Shown: positions 21,550 to 30,604, numbered from the stretch's first letter. The stretch: DNA of 31,832 bases from Desulfobacter curvatus DSM 3379 (GCF_000373985.1 NZ_KB893095.1:135-31966), one strand, 5' to 3'. Numbers and translations: made by a program. The notes: generated by a model not told the origin, from the letters alone.

Positions 21550-22302
21550 TCACATGTCAATGTGTTCAGGCCGCTTTTTGCGGCCTGAAATATGCTCCCT
21601 GAGTCGCAGCGAAGAAGACGGATAAAAAGGCTTACAAAATAAAGGTGTTATTTTTTTTTTACGGACCTTAAACCACTGTGCCAATAGGAAAAATCTAGTG
21701 TGCAGGAATCTGACAATATAGCCGACCAGTAAAGCCGCCACCACAGTGCCTTCCCTGATACCCTCCAGTGCACCCAAGAAATACAGAGAGCTTGCGATGC
21801 CGATAACAACCAGAGAGGAGTCTGTGCCGATTTTTGTTTTTCCGAATTCCACGCCAAAGGTCTGTGTCAATGCCATGGCCAGGCCCTCTCCGGGCAGATA
21901 GGTGAGTGCCGCCTTGACTTCAAAAAACACACCAATGCCAAGGACCACACAGCTTAAAAGGCATAGAGCCGCCTGTTCAAAATAGGTGGCGGGTATTATC
22001 CAGTCGGAATATTTCATGATTAGGTCAATGAAAAAACCAAAAAGGAAAACCACAGGGAATTGAACCAGCTGGAAAATCCTGTATCTTTTGCGAAGCAAAA
22101 GCATCTGAAGAAAAATGAGCAGCACATTGAGAATGATGGTGGTCTGACCCAGGGTAAGGGGAAACGTTAAGCTGAAAACATAGGGCACACAGGAAATGGG
22201 CGAGACGCCAAGATCTGCTTTTACCGAAAAAACAACGCCCGCGGCCATGATAAACAAGCCGACGATAAACATTACACTCTGATTTAATATGTTTTGTTTC
22301 AT
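21550..22302 (-). CDS. YczE/DUF6198-type integral membrane protein
   Basis: The product has 250 residues from the ATG at 22302. Five or six membrane helices are visible. The family hallmark lies at the N-terminus: MFIVGLFIMAAGVVFSVKAD then LGVSPISC. A second conserved loop reads LTYLPGEGLAMALTQTFG. Family members (YczE and relatives) are widespread; their transport or regulatory role is not established. An upstream start at 22356 adds a charged stretch without a ribosome site. The last ~25 residues (KPFYPSSSLRLREH...) are hydrophilic and run through the terminator hairpin, so the tail may be an extension acquired by a late frameshift. Confidence 0.8.
   Translation of the reverse strand: MKQNILNQSVMFIVGLFIMAAGVVFSVKADLGVSPISCVPYVFSLTFPLTLGQTTIILNVLLIFLQMLLLRKRYRIFQLVQFPVVFLFGFFIDLIMKYSDWIIPATYFEQAALCLLSCVVLGIGVFFEVKAALTYLPGEGLAMALTQTFGVEFGKTKIGTDSSLVVIGIASSLYFLGALEGIREGTVVAALLVGYIVRFLHTRFFLLAQWFKVRKKKITPLFCKPFYPSSSLRLREHISGRKKRPEHIDM
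21565..21589. terminator. Bidirectional hairpin between convergent genes
   Basis: TTCAGGCCGC and GCGGCCTGAA form a perfect 10-bp stem around TTTTT. It would serve the plus-strand hypothetical gene and the converging membrane protein. It overlaps the final codons of the minus-strand ORF, which suggests that ORF's tail is unusually long. Confidence 0.65.
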
Positions 22303-22397
22303 ACTCCAATACCTGACCTTGCTCTTTCGGTAATACATAAAAGTTGTATAATACAAATTAAAAATGACAGATACAATAATATGAAAAAGGTCGAATC

Positions 22398-23546
22398 ATG
22401 AAAACATTTCAGCATCTCACCAATCCCGTGCTTTATTCAGGTCCCGGAGAAATCCAACGGCTTGCCGAACTGGTTGATCCTGCCATACCGGTCTTTTTTA
22501 TCAGCGGTGCTCATTTTGTAAATACCGCTGCCTGGCAAACGCTTGAATCCCAATTGCGCCTGGCCGGATGCAAGTTCCAAAGACAGACCGTTCATGGGGA
22601 ACCCGGCCCGGATATTGTTGATGATTTGACGGAACAGGCGGACAGGTTTAAGGCGGGTTGTGTGGTGGGCATTGGCGGGGGATCGGTGCTGGATGCCGGC
22701 AAAGCGGTTGCGGCCATGCTTTGCCAGGAAGGTTCCGTTCAAGACTATCTGGAGGGTGTGGGCACAAAAGAACCCAAAGGAAAAACCGTTCCGTTCATTG
22801 CGTTGCCCACAACAGCGGGCACCGGCAGTGAAGCCACAAAAAATGCAGTGCTCAGCCGCCCCGGGCCGGCTGGATTCAAAAAATCTTTCCGCCACGATGC
22901 CTTTATTCCCTCAATCGCCATCATTGACCCGGAACTGGCAATGGAATGCCCGCCTGAAACCACCCTTGCCTGTGCCCTGGATGCGTTCAGCCAGCTTCTG
23001 GAATCCTGTGTTTCCACAGCAGCCACGCCACTGACCCAGGCGTTGAGCAGACAGGGGCTTCGTTTGTTTGCCCGGGGATCACGGCTCTTTTCGGACAACC
23101 TGTACCAAAGTCCTGTGGAATTGTCTTTACGATGGGATCTGGCCATGGCCGCATACCTGTCCGGGGTTACCCTTGCCAATGCAGGTCTTGGTACGGTTCA
23201 CGGCATTGCAGGCCCCCTTGGCGCATTTACCAGTGTCCCCCATGGCGTGGCATGCGGCAGCCTTCTGCCCCGGATTTTCACCATTCTGACCCAAGAAATG
23301 CAGGTGGAGGCCCTGGATGAAGTGGGAGCCTGGCTTTCCAGGGGGATTGACGCAATTCCCCAGCCCGATGATTTTACGGTTGCCCTGGACTATATGAATT
23401 CCTGGGTTGAACAATTGCCTAAACTGCGTGAATACGGGCTGACGGAACAGTACCTTGATTCCGTGGTCATTGCCTCAGGCAATAAAAATTTCCCCATTCA
23501 ATTGTCGGCACAACAGATGCGGGATATTTTATCGGCATGTATATAG
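22398..23546 (+). CDS. Iron-type alcohol dehydrogenase family protein, divergent
   Basis: This 382-residue protein belongs to the group III (iron-containing) alcohol dehydrogenases. The NAD-binding GIGGGSVLDAGKA (about 92-104) and PTTAGTGSE (about 137-145) are intact. Compared with E. coli FucO, the metal ligands Asp196, His263 and His277 are kept (DAF, TVHG, VPHG). His200 is replaced by Gln (DAFSQ) and the catalytic-relay His267 by Gly (HGIAGPLG). Members with this D-x-x-x-Q and H-G-x-A-G pattern form a known clade with unassigned substrates. It probably reduces or oxidises an alcohol or hydroxy acid. The start has AAAAAGG upstream. The gap to the divergent membrane gene holds a TATAAT within the palindrome-like TTGTATAATACAA (22345-22357). 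Confidence 0.88.
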   Translation: MKTFQHLTNPVLYSGPGEIQRLAELVDPAIPVFFISGAHFVNTAAWQTLESQLRLAGCKFQRQTVHGEPGPDIVDDLTEQADRFKAGCVVGIGGGSVLDAGKAVAAMLCQEGSVQDYLEGVGTKEPKGKTVPFIALPTTAGTGSEATKNAVLSRPGPAGFKKSFRHDAFIPSIAIIDPELAMECPPETTLACALDAFSQLLESCVSTAATPLTQALSRQGLRLFARGSRLFSDNLYQSPVELSLRWDLAMAAYLSGVTLANAGLGTVHGIAGPLGAFTSVPHGVACGSLLPRIFTILTQEMQVEALDEVGAWLSRGIDAIPQPDDFTVALDYMNSWVEQLPKLREYGLTEQYLDSVVIASGNKNFPIQLSAQQMRDILSACI

Positions 23547-23565
23547 TGTCCGTCCGGAAATAGCC

Positions 23566-23592
23566 TTGACCCGGCTTCCCTGCTAATATAAG
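23566..23592 (+). promoter_or_regulatory. Possible sigma-70 promoter before the MATE gene
   Basis: TTGACC (23566-23571) and TATAAG (23587-23592) are 15 bases apart, shorter than the ideal 17. The gap between the alcohol dehydrogenase and the MATE gene is 80 bases, so independent transcription is possible. Confidence 0.35.
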
Positions 23593-23626
23593 GTTCTTCA
23601 TTTTAATCTAAAGCAGGCCTTTCTAT

Positions 23627-25024
23627 ATGGACGTCACAGATCGGGATAAGGGTATTGCCCCCAAGGCTTTTTTAAGCCTGCTTTTTAGCTTGGCGCTGCC
23701 CATTTCCCTGCAATGTCTTCTCACCAGTTCCATGGTCGTGATAGACATTCTCATGATCGGCCAGCTTCATGATGCGGCCGTGGCCGCCGTGGGCATTGCC
23801 AATCAGTTTGTTTTTATCTTTTTTGTTATCCAGTTCGGTGTGCACTCGGGCATCGCCATATTCACGGCCCAGTACTGGGGCAAAGCGGATCTGTCACGGA
23901 TACACCAGTTGTCCGGTCTTGGTATCCTGGCAGGGTTTGCCATAGGTTCCGTGTTTGCCGGTGCTGCGCTGTTTTTTCCCGCAGCCGTGATTTCACTGTT
24001 TTCCAGTGATGCCGAAGTGGTTCGTCTTGGGGCCGGATATCTTCGTATTGTGGGCTTTACCTTTGTTCCTTTTTGCGTCACCTTCTCCTTTATGACCAAT
24101 ATGCGGAGTATTGGGTTTGCTGGCGTTCCTTTGCTCTCTTCATTTGTGGCCGTGGTGGTAAATATTGTGCTCAACTACTGCCTGATTTTCGGCAACCTTG
24201 GCTTTCCCGCCATGGGTGTCACAGGTGCGGCCATTGCCACCTGCACGGCAAAATTGCTTGAAACCGGCCTGTTAACGGCGATCATCTACCTGAAGCCTTA
24301 CCCCCTTGCCGCGCCGGTAAAAAAAATGCTTTCCTTCGATTTTGCCTTTGTCAAACGGGTGACCGCCACTTGCTGGCCTGTGTTCCTCAATGAATTTTTT
24401 TGGGTCACAGGCGTGAGTATGTACAAGCTGGTTTACGCCCGCATGGGGACCCAGCCCATTGCTGCAGTCAATATCGTGGCCACCTTTGAGGAGTTTTTAT
24501 TTGTTCCCTTTTTCGGCATTTTCCATGCCGGTTCCATTCTCATCGGCAACAGCATCGGCGCAAAAAGATACAAGCGGGCGTTTGCCTATGGTAAATTCAT
24601 GCTTTTGGCCCAGCTCCCCATGGCCCTTGGCGCAGGGCTTGTGCTCATTTTGTGTAGGCATTTTATCCTGGGATTTTACAATATTTCCCCGGCAGCCTAC
24701 GATAATGCCTACTATCTGATGCTGACAACCGGTCTTATCTTCTGGGCAAAGACCACCAATTTCACAACGGTGGTGTCGGTGTTCCGGGGCGGCGGAGACA
24801 CAAAGTTCGGGTTTCTCATGGACTTGAGCGCGGTGTGGTGCATTGGTGTGCCCATGGCTTTTATCGGTGCGTTTGTTTTTCACTGGCCCGTGTACGGTGT
24901 CATGGCCTTGATTGCCCTGGAAGAATTATTTAAGTTGATTATCGGATTGCCCCGTTTTTTTTCAAAAAAATGGATTAAGAATCTTGTGTCGGATCCGGAA
25001 AAATCACCTGAACATCATCCTTGA
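23627..25024 (+). CDS. MATE family efflux transporter
   Basis: This 465-residue protein has twelve predicted membrane helices in two similar halves. Family features are the first-helix stretch LALPISLQCLLTSSMVVIDI, the loop GQLHDAAVAAVGIANQ, and the second-half counterpart AAVNIVATFEEFLF. The GAAIATCTAK region closes the first half. It exports cationic drugs, metabolites or xenobiotics in exchange for Na+ or H+. The ribosome site before the ATG is weak. Closest style is the NorM/DinF-like cluster; the substrate cannot be told. Confidence 0.9.
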   Translation: MDVTDRDKGIAPKAFLSLLFSLALPISLQCLLTSSMVVIDILMIGQLHDAAVAAVGIANQFVFIFFVIQFGVHSGIAIFTAQYWGKADLSRIHQLSGLGILAGFAIGSVFAGAALFFPAAVISLFSSDAEVVRLGAGYLRIVGFTFVPFCVTFSFMTNMRSIGFAGVPLLSSFVAVVVNIVLNYCLIFGNLGFPAMGVTGAAIATCTAKLLETGLLTAIIYLKPYPLAAPVKKMLSFDFAFVKRVTATCWPVFLNEFFWVTGVSMYKLVYARMGTQPIAAVNIVATFEEFLFVPFFGIFHAGSILIGNSIGAKRYKRAFAYGKFMLLAQLPMALGAGLVLILCRHFILGFYNISPAAYDNAYYLMLTTGLIFWAKTTNFTTVVSVFRGGGDTKFGFLMDLSAVWCIGVPMAFIGAFVFHWPVYGVMALIALEELFKLIIGLPRFFSKKWIKNLVSDPEKSPEHHP

Positions 25025-25073
25025 GTGACCCGCCGTCAGGCACTGTTACCGAATGCCGGAAAAGGAGAATGGA

Positions 25074-25928
25074 TTGAAATATATAGGCGCCCACGTGAGT
25101 GCTGCAGGCGGCGTTGAAAACGCGCCGGTCAATGCCCAAAAAATTGGTGCATCCTGTTTTGCATTGTTCACAAAAAATCAGCGGCAGTGGCAGGCCAAGC
25201 CCTTATCAGACAAAAATATCAATGAGTTTAAAGCAAACTGCAGCGCTCTGGGTTTCGGGCCCGGGCAGATTCTTGCCCACGACTCCTATCTGATCAACCT
25301 GGGCCATCCTGAACAAGCCGCCTTGGAGAAATCCAGACTTGCGTTCATGGATGAAATGCAGCGATGTCATCAGCTCGGCATTGCCATGCTTAATTTCCAT
25401 CCGGGTTCCACTTTAAAGAAAATCAGCGAGGATGACTGCCTGGCAACCATTGCACAATCCATTAACCTTGCCCTTCAACAGGTGCCGGATGTCATTGCGG
25501 TCATTGAAAACACTGCAGGTCAGGGAAGCAATGTGGGATTTGCCTTTGAACAGATAAAAACCATTATTGAGCAGGTGGACGATCAATCCCGCGTCGGGGT
25601 ATGTATTGATACCTGCCATGCCTTTGCTGCCGGTTACGACTTTGTATCCCGGGATGGTTATGAAAAAACCTGGGACCTGTTTGATGCAATTATCGGCTTT
25701 GAAAAATTAAAGGGCATGCACTTAAACGATGCCAAAAAACAGATTAATTCCAGGGTGGACCGGCATGAAAGCATCGGAAAGGGCGAACTCGGCCTGACCG
25801 CTTTCCGGAAAATCATGGCAGACAAACGCCTGGACAATATTCCCATGATTCTGGAAACACCAGACAATGGCATATGGGACAAGGAAATTTCCCTGCTGAA
25901 ATCGTTGATTAATCCCCAGGCCCGGTGA
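25074..25928 (+). CDS. nfo: Endonuclease IV (AP endonuclease)
   Basis: The enzyme has 284 residues and closely resembles E. coli Nfo. It cuts the DNA backbone 5' of abasic sites in base excision repair, using three Zn ions held by a TIM barrel. Visible landmarks are KYIGAHVSAAGG at the start, ALFTKNQRQW, the Zn-ligand stretches LNFHPG, VIENTAGQG, CIDTCHAFAAGYD and GMHLNDAK, SRVDRHESIGKG, and ILETPD. The start is the TTG at 25074. It gives exactly the canonical N-terminus (M-K-Y-I-G-A-H) and has AAAGGAG seven bases upstream, whereas an ATG at 25053 lacks a site. The next repair gene follows ten bases later. Confidence 0.95.
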   Translation: MKYIGAHVSAAGGVENAPVNAQKIGASCFALFTKNQRQWQAKPLSDKNINEFKANCSALGFGPGQILAHDSYLINLGHPEQAALEKSRLAFMDEMQRCHQLGIAMLNFHPGSTLKKISEDDCLATIAQSINLALQQVPDVIAVIENTAGQGSNVGFAFEQIKTIIEQVDDQSRVGVCIDTCHAFAAGYDFVSRDGYEKTWDLFDAIIGFEKLKGMHLNDAKKQINSRVDRHESIGKGELGLTAFRKIMADKRLDNIPMILETPDNGIWDKEISLLKSLINPQAR

Positions 25929-25938
25929 AGGAGGTTTC

Positions 25939-26661
25939 ATGAGAATCTGGGATCTTCATCCGGGATACTTGAACCGCCAGAGTCTTTTAGGTGAGCACCG
26001 GGAACTTCACGGCATGGTCTCTATTATCGTCAACCATAAAAAAGGCTATTCACGGCACCCGGAAACCCTGCGCTGGACGGGTTTCGGCTGGGCACTGAAC
26101 AAACGCCACCAGTTGTTGGCCGCAGAGATGAAGTTGCGGGGGTACAATGACAAATCGCCTGTGCGCACCAGGAAAAACAAGGGTCTATGGCCTGACTCAT
26201 TTATCGACGAACCCTATGTCCAGATCCGGCTGCTTAGGGAAAAATATCAGGATAAAATCCCGGGGCGCATTCCTTTACCCCAAAATGCCCAGCAGATGTG
26301 GCGTCAGCACAAATACGCCGTCATGGCCAGGAATGTGCCCCTGTACAAAAAAATCGGTGCAGACGTGGCCCGCATGGGCCCCCAAGATGATTTCAGTGAC
26401 CTGGCCCGCCTTCTGGTGGAAACCTTGAGAACCCCGCCATCCCAGGGCGGAATAAAAAACACGCTCCAGCATATGTGGGGGTATGTGTCGGACAGATATG
26501 AAGGATCACGGGAAACGGTGAGTGGCAGGTCTCTGGCGGATCTGCTGGATCTAATCCAGAACTTGGCGCTCAGGCACCGGCAGCCATATCTCATAGAATC
26601 CGTTGCACTAAGCGAACTTGCCGTGTGGATCCCCGGCATTGTTCCTTTTGGTTTCGTTTAA
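25939..26661 (+). CDS. Pyrimidine-dimer DNA glycosylase/endonuclease V fused to DUF1722
   Basis: This 240-residue protein starts MRIWDLHPGYLNRQSLLGEH with REL following, the Pyr_excise (T4 endonuclease V-like) signature. The Glu in REL (residue 22) corresponds to T4 catalytic Glu23. Residue 2 is Arg, not the T4 Thr that supplies the attacking amino group. From about residue 125 a DUF1722-like domain follows (KYAVMARNVPLYKKIGADVA, then NTLQHMWGY). AAGGAGG precedes the ATG, ten bases after nfo, so the two repair genes form an operon. The last eight or so residues (GIVPFGFV) are encoded by sequence that on the other strand is glpF, so the C-terminus was probably rewritten by a deletion. Confidence 0.8.
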   Translation: MRIWDLHPGYLNRQSLLGEHRELHGMVSIIVNHKKGYSRHPETLRWTGFGWALNKRHQLLAAEMKLRGYNDKSPVRTRKNKGLWPDSFIDEPYVQIRLLREKYQDKIPGRIPLPQNAQQMWRQHKYAVMARNVPLYKKIGADVARMGPQDDFSDLARLLVETLRTPPSQGGIKNTLQHMWGYVSDRYEGSRETVSGRSLADLLDLIQNLALRHRQPYLIESVALSELAVWIPGIVPFGFV

Positions 26662-26739
26662 GACCACATTGGCGACCACCCCATTACCCAAAAGAATCAG
26701 TAAAGCAGTACCGATGAGTTCACCGAAAAACGGATTCAT
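26636..26739 (-). pseudogene. glpF: Glycerol facilitator, only the 5' end remains
   Basis: From the ATG at 26739, with AAGGAG upstream, the minus strand encodes MNPFFGELIGTALLILLGNG and then VVANVVLNETKRNN. This is the conserved first membrane helix of the GlpF aquaglyceroporin. After about 34 codons homology ends and the frame enters the opposite-strand repair gene. The two NPA boxes and five further helices are missing. Position after glpK fits the usual glp order. A deletion with one end near 26636 explains the truncation. Confidence 0.8.
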
Positions 26740-26785
26740 GATGGGTTTTCTCCTTGTTTTATTCAGATGTTGATGGTTTGATTTC

Positions 26786-28279
26786 TTAATTTTTGGCCCA
26801 TGACCTTGCCCGGTCCACAGCTTTTTTCCAGCCCCGCAGGCATTCATCCACCTTTTCCTGGCTTTGGTTCAAATGAAAGCAACGGTCTTCCTGCCAGAAA
26901 GATTTAATCTGGTCCATGTCCGCCCATACGCCAACAGCAAGACCGGCAAGGTAAGCCGCCCCCATGGCAGTGGTTTCCACATTCTTAGGGCGGCACAAGG
27001 AGACGCCCAGGATGTCCGCCTGGAATTGGCATAGATAATTGTTCGCACTGGCCCCGCCGTCCACTTTAACGGTTTTTAATTTAATATCCGAATCTTTAAC
27101 CATGGCACCGATCAAATCATTGGCCTGGTAGGCAAGGGATTGAATCCCGGCCCGGATAATATGATTTTTTGTTGTTCCCCGGGTAATGCCCAACATGGCT
27201 CCCCTGGCATAGGGATCCCAATAGGGAGCGCCCAGGCCGACAAAGGCAGGAACAATGTAAAGCCCTTCGGATGAGGGAACGGCAGTGGCCATCTCTTCGG
27301 TTTGAGCCACATCGCTGAAAAAATCCAGGTCGTCCCGCATCCACTGCATCAGTGCACCGGCAATAAATACCGAACCTTCCAAGGCATAAGTGACTTTATC
27401 GCCGATCTGCCAAGCGATGGTTGTGAGCAGTCCCGAGGGCGATGCAATGGCTTGCCCCCCGGTATTCATCAACATAAAGCAACCGGTCCCGTAGGTGATC
27501 TTTGTCATTCCTTTTTCATAAGCGGCCTGTCCGAACAGAGCGGCCTGCTGGTCGCCTGCGACACCGGCAATCGGTATTTCATGCCCGAACAGTTTTTTGT
27601 CGGTTTTGCCGAATATGCCGCAGGACGGATTGACATTTGGAAGAATCTCTTCAGGAATATCCAATTTTTCCATCAGGACCAGATCGTACTTGAGATCATG
27701 AATGTTGAAAATCATGGTCCGGCTCGCATTGCTCACATCGGTGGCATGGACGGCGCCCGCCGTCAACTTCCAGATCAGCCATGCGTCTACGGTTCCCACC
27801 TTCAGTTTTCCTTTATTGACTAGTTCCCTGGCTTCTATGCTGTGTCGCAAAATCCAGCGGATTTTGGACCCGCTGAAATAGGCGTCGGTCACCAGGCCGG
27901 TTTTTTCTTTGATGACGTTATCAAATCCTTCTGCCTTTAATTGGTCACAGTAATCTGCGGTCCGGCGGCATTGCCAGACAATGGCTTTGCCCACAGGCGT
28001 TCCTGTTTCTTTGTTCCAGGCAATGATGGTCTCCCTCTGGTTGGCAATACCGATGGCAGCCACATCACCCAGGTTGAGCTTTGCTTGTTTAAGGACGGCA
28101 TCCATTGTATTTTTCTGGGATCTCCATATGTCTTCAGCGTCCTGCTCCACCCAACCGTCTTTCGGGTACTGGCAGGAGAACGTTTCACTTGCAACAGCAA
28201 TGGCGTCACCCTTTTCATTATAAAGTATGGTACGGGAACTCGTTGTGCCCTGATCCAGGGCCATTATAAAGTGGGACAT
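26786..28279 (-). CDS. glpK: Glycerol kinase
   Basis: This 497-residue enzyme phosphorylates glycerol to glycerol-3-phosphate with ATP. FGGY-kinase landmarks are ALDQGTTSSRT (7-17), GTPVGKAIVWQCRRT, GTVDAWLIWKLT, the catalytic Asp in AGDQQAALFGQ, KITYGTGCF, and GLGAPYWDPYARGA. The near-C-terminal VDGGASANNYLCQFQAD is also present. Length equals the bacterial norm. AGGAGG precedes the ATG. It follows glpD by 37 bases and is followed by the glpF stub after 46 bases. Confidence 0.97.
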   Translation of the reverse strand: MSHFIMALDQGTTSSRTILYNEKGDAIAVASETFSCQYPKDGWVEQDAEDIWRSQKNTMDAVLKQAKLNLGDVAAIGIANQRETIIAWNKETGTPVGKAIVWQCRRTADYCDQLKAEGFDNVIKEKTGLVTDAYFSGSKIRWILRHSIEARELVNKGKLKVGTVDAWLIWKLTAGAVHATDVSNASRTMIFNIHDLKYDLVLMEKLDIPEEILPNVNPSCGIFGKTDKKLFGHEIPIAGVAGDQQAALFGQAAYEKGMTKITYGTGCFMLMNTGGQAIASPSGLLTTIAWQIGDKVTYALEGSVFIAGALMQWMRDDLDFFSDVAQTEEMATAVPSSEGLYIVPAFVGLGAPYWDPYARGAMLGITRGTTKNHIIRAGIQSLAYQANDLIGAMVKDSDIKLKTVKVDGGASANNYLCQFQADILGVSLCRPKNVETTAMGAAYLAGLAVGVWADMDQIKSFWQEDRCFHLNQSQEKVDECLRGWKKAVDRARSWAKN

Positions 28280-28316
28280 GAGAACCTCCTGAAAATTTCT
28301 GATTGTGATGTAATTT

Positions 28317-29876
28317 TTATGTCAGCAGATACTCTTTGGCCAAACCAACATATGCGTTCTCCTGGTCCATCTGCCATTTACGATCATACCCCAGTTCCTC
28401 CGCCATGATCCGGGCCACTTCCGGCGCTGCATCGATACTGGCCCGGGCATCCAGAAAAAGGGCACGGCTCCGCCGGGCTAAAAAATCCTCCACGGTTCTG
28501 GCCATCTCTTCCCTGACCGCCCAGATCACTTCCGCTCTAATATAAGAGAGCTTTTTATGGAGCTTTTCACCCATGGCCGGATCTGCGTTGACGATTTTTT
28601 TGATATAAATGGCATCGGACCCATAGTAGCTTAAGGGATCGTGTTCATCGAAATGCTTTAACCATCCATGGATTCTGAGATCTTTAGTGATACAGGGTTG
28701 GTCTTTCAGGCCGGCCACCAGGGCTGCCTGGTTGACGGTATCTTCGCCCATTTTGCGATAAGTGGTCCATTTGCCGCCGGTGATGGTCACAAGACCCGAT
28801 TCCGAAACGACTAAATAGTGATCCCGGGAGATGGCTGCCGTGCTTTTTCCCTCTCCGGCTTTAACCAGGGGGCGAAGTCCGGCAAAAACGCTTTGAATAT
28901 CATCCCTGGTGGGATCTTTGGTTAAATAGATGGCCGCATGATCAAGGATGAACTTGATTTCCTCCTCCAATGCCCGGGGTTCCAGGCTCACATCCGGTAC
29001 TTCCGTATCCGTGGTGCCCACTACTACCTTGTCATGCCATGGTACGGCAAACAAAACCCTTCCGTCAGTGGTTTGGGGCACCATGATGGCTGAATCTCCG
29101 GGCAGAAATTCTTTATCCAGGACCACATGAACCCCTTGGCTAGGCGTAATGATGGGTTCAGCGCCCGGATTTTCCATTTTAAGAACCTCGTCGGTGAAAA
29201 CACCGGTCGCGTTGACCACCACCCGGCTGTGAATTTCATACTCATCACCGGTTTCCATATTTTTTGCGGTTACCCCGTCAATCATTTCACCGGCCCAGGT
29301 AAACCCGGTCACTTTCATGTAATTGAGAGGCACCCCCCCATGTTCAACCATAGTCTGGGCCAGGTTAACGGCCAGGCGGGAATCGTCAAATTGACCGTCA
29401 AAATAGACCACGCCCCCTCGCAGCCCTTTGGGTTCCAGGGTGGGAATCCGCTTTAATGTTTCTTCTTTGGAAAGGTGTTTGGAAGATCCGAGTCCGAGTC
29501 TGCCTGCCAACAGATCGTAAACTTTCATACCGGCACCGTAAAAAGGGCCGTTCCACCACTCATAGTTGGGTACGATAAATGCCTGATGACTGACCAGATG
29601 CGGGGCATTGCGAATTAAGAGACCACGCTCATGGAGGGCCTCAAGGACCAGGGAAATATTGCCCTGGCGCAAGTACCTTACCCCGCCGTGCACCAATTTT
29701 GTCGACCGGCTGGATGTCCCTTTGGAAAAATCGTGTTGTTCCAACAGAAGCGTTTTATACCCCCTTGATGCGGCATCCAGTCCCACACCCAATCCGGTTG
29801 CCCCGCCACCGATAACAACAAAATCCCAATAACCGTCATATCCTGCTACTTTTTTGATCATTTCTTCACGATTCAT
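28317..29876 (-). CDS. glpD: Aerobic-type FAD-dependent glycerol-3-phosphate dehydrogenase
   Basis: This 519-residue membrane-associated flavoprotein oxidises glycerol-3-phosphate to dihydroxyacetone phosphate and passes electrons to quinone. The FAD dinucleotide fold reads FVVIGGGATGLGVGLDAASRG (in two parts, residues 19-39). Further landmarks are TSSRSTKLVHGGVRYL, PWHDKVVVGTTDTE and VTITGGKWTTYRKM. The C-terminal helical domain (about 390-519) is complete. CAGGAG precedes the ATG at 29876. It is first in the glpD-glpK-(glpF) unit. No clear promoter or repressor site was recognised in the 150 bases upstream. Confidence 0.96.
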   Translation of the reverse strand: MNREEMIKKVAGYDGYWDFVVIGGGATGLGVGLDAASRGYKTLLLEQHDFSKGTSSRSTKLVHGGVRYLRQGNISLVLEALHERGLLIRNAPHLVSHQAFIVPNYEWWNGPFYGAGMKVYDLLAGRLGLGSSKHLSKEETLKRIPTLEPKGLRGGVVYFDGQFDDSRLAVNLAQTMVEHGGVPLNYMKVTGFTWAGEMIDGVTAKNMETGDEYEIHSRVVVNATGVFTDEVLKMENPGAEPIITPSQGVHVVLDKEFLPGDSAIMVPQTTDGRVLFAVPWHDKVVVGTTDTEVPDVSLEPRALEEEIKFILDHAAIYLTKDPTRDDIQSVFAGLRPLVKAGEGKSTAAISRDHYLVVSESGLVTITGGKWTTYRKMGEDTVNQAALVAGLKDQPCITKDLRIHGWLKHFDEHDPLSYYGSDAIYIKKIVNADPAMGEKLHKKLSYIRAEVIWAVREEMARTVEDFLARRSRALFLDARASIDAAPEVARIMAEELGYDRKWQMDQENAYVGLAKEYLLT

Positions 29877-30604
29877 AGACGACTCCTGTTCTTCAAAATT
29901 AAAGCCGGGCTTTGCATTGTGTATGTTGTTTTTTAGTCGGTTTTGAACTGAGTTGCACTATTAATTTGGTCTCGGGAAAGTGGATAAGTTAGGGCCAGAC
30001 CAATTATTAAATCGGGCCGCTACACTAAATACGAGTTAACATCTTGCAATACTTTTGAGCACACAATAAAGCCGGTCCTCGATATTTGTCACAGTCAGAC
30101 TGCACAACCTGCTGGTGAGCCATAGAACTCTATCTCTTAGATTTTTTATTACCTGAATCCCGATATTTGGATGTTTATGTTTATAAATTAAGAGATTCAA
30201 ATTAAGTTAAAGGTACCACGAACAACCTGGGTGTTTCAATTCCAACGCGTTACCGATGGTGCCCTGCTTCAGAAAATGCTAAAGATTATAGTTAAAAAAT
30301 ATTACATATTGAGAGGTTATCCCATATCCAGGTCCCCCTCTACCCAACATTGCTTCTGGTAGTTCTGACATTTTCAGAATCAGGCACGGCCCGATTTTAT
30401 ACCATTAGTCAATTCCCCAGGAAAATTCGAATCGGTAGGAATTGAAAAATGGGCGATACACGTAAAATTGATCGCCAGTTTGATGATTTAAAAAGTGTGG
30501 AAGTACAGAAAGTCTTGGGTTTGTTTCTGATCCCACAATCAAACCTGAAAAGATAGTAGTCCACTTTTAAAAATCAAAAAATTGATGGGAACATTCTTGC
30601 TTAT
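29877..30604. other. Long AT-rich intergenic stretch
   Basis: About 730 bases lie between glpD and the next supported gene. The promoter for glpD must lie in the first part. No RNA gene, repeat array or known protein fragment was recognised. One short frame at 30449-30556 has a plausible start and is listed separately. Base composition falls from roughly half G+C to clearly AT-rich around 30130, which marks the start of the accessory tail. Confidence 0.5.
30449..30556 (+). CDS. Possible 35-residue peptide
   Basis: The ATG at 30449 follows TAGGA at good spacing and opens a frame starting MGDTRKIDRQFDDLKSVEVQ and ending at TAG 30554-30556. The sequence is charged and looks protein-like, but it matches no family I recognise. 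It may be a gene remnant. Confidence 0.25.
   Translation: MGDTRKIDRQFDDLKSVEVQKVLGLFLIPQSNLKR

Noticed and set aside
30100..30120. CAGTC-centred palindrome upstream of glpD
   Set aside because: Too short and too far from the gene to claim as a regulator site.
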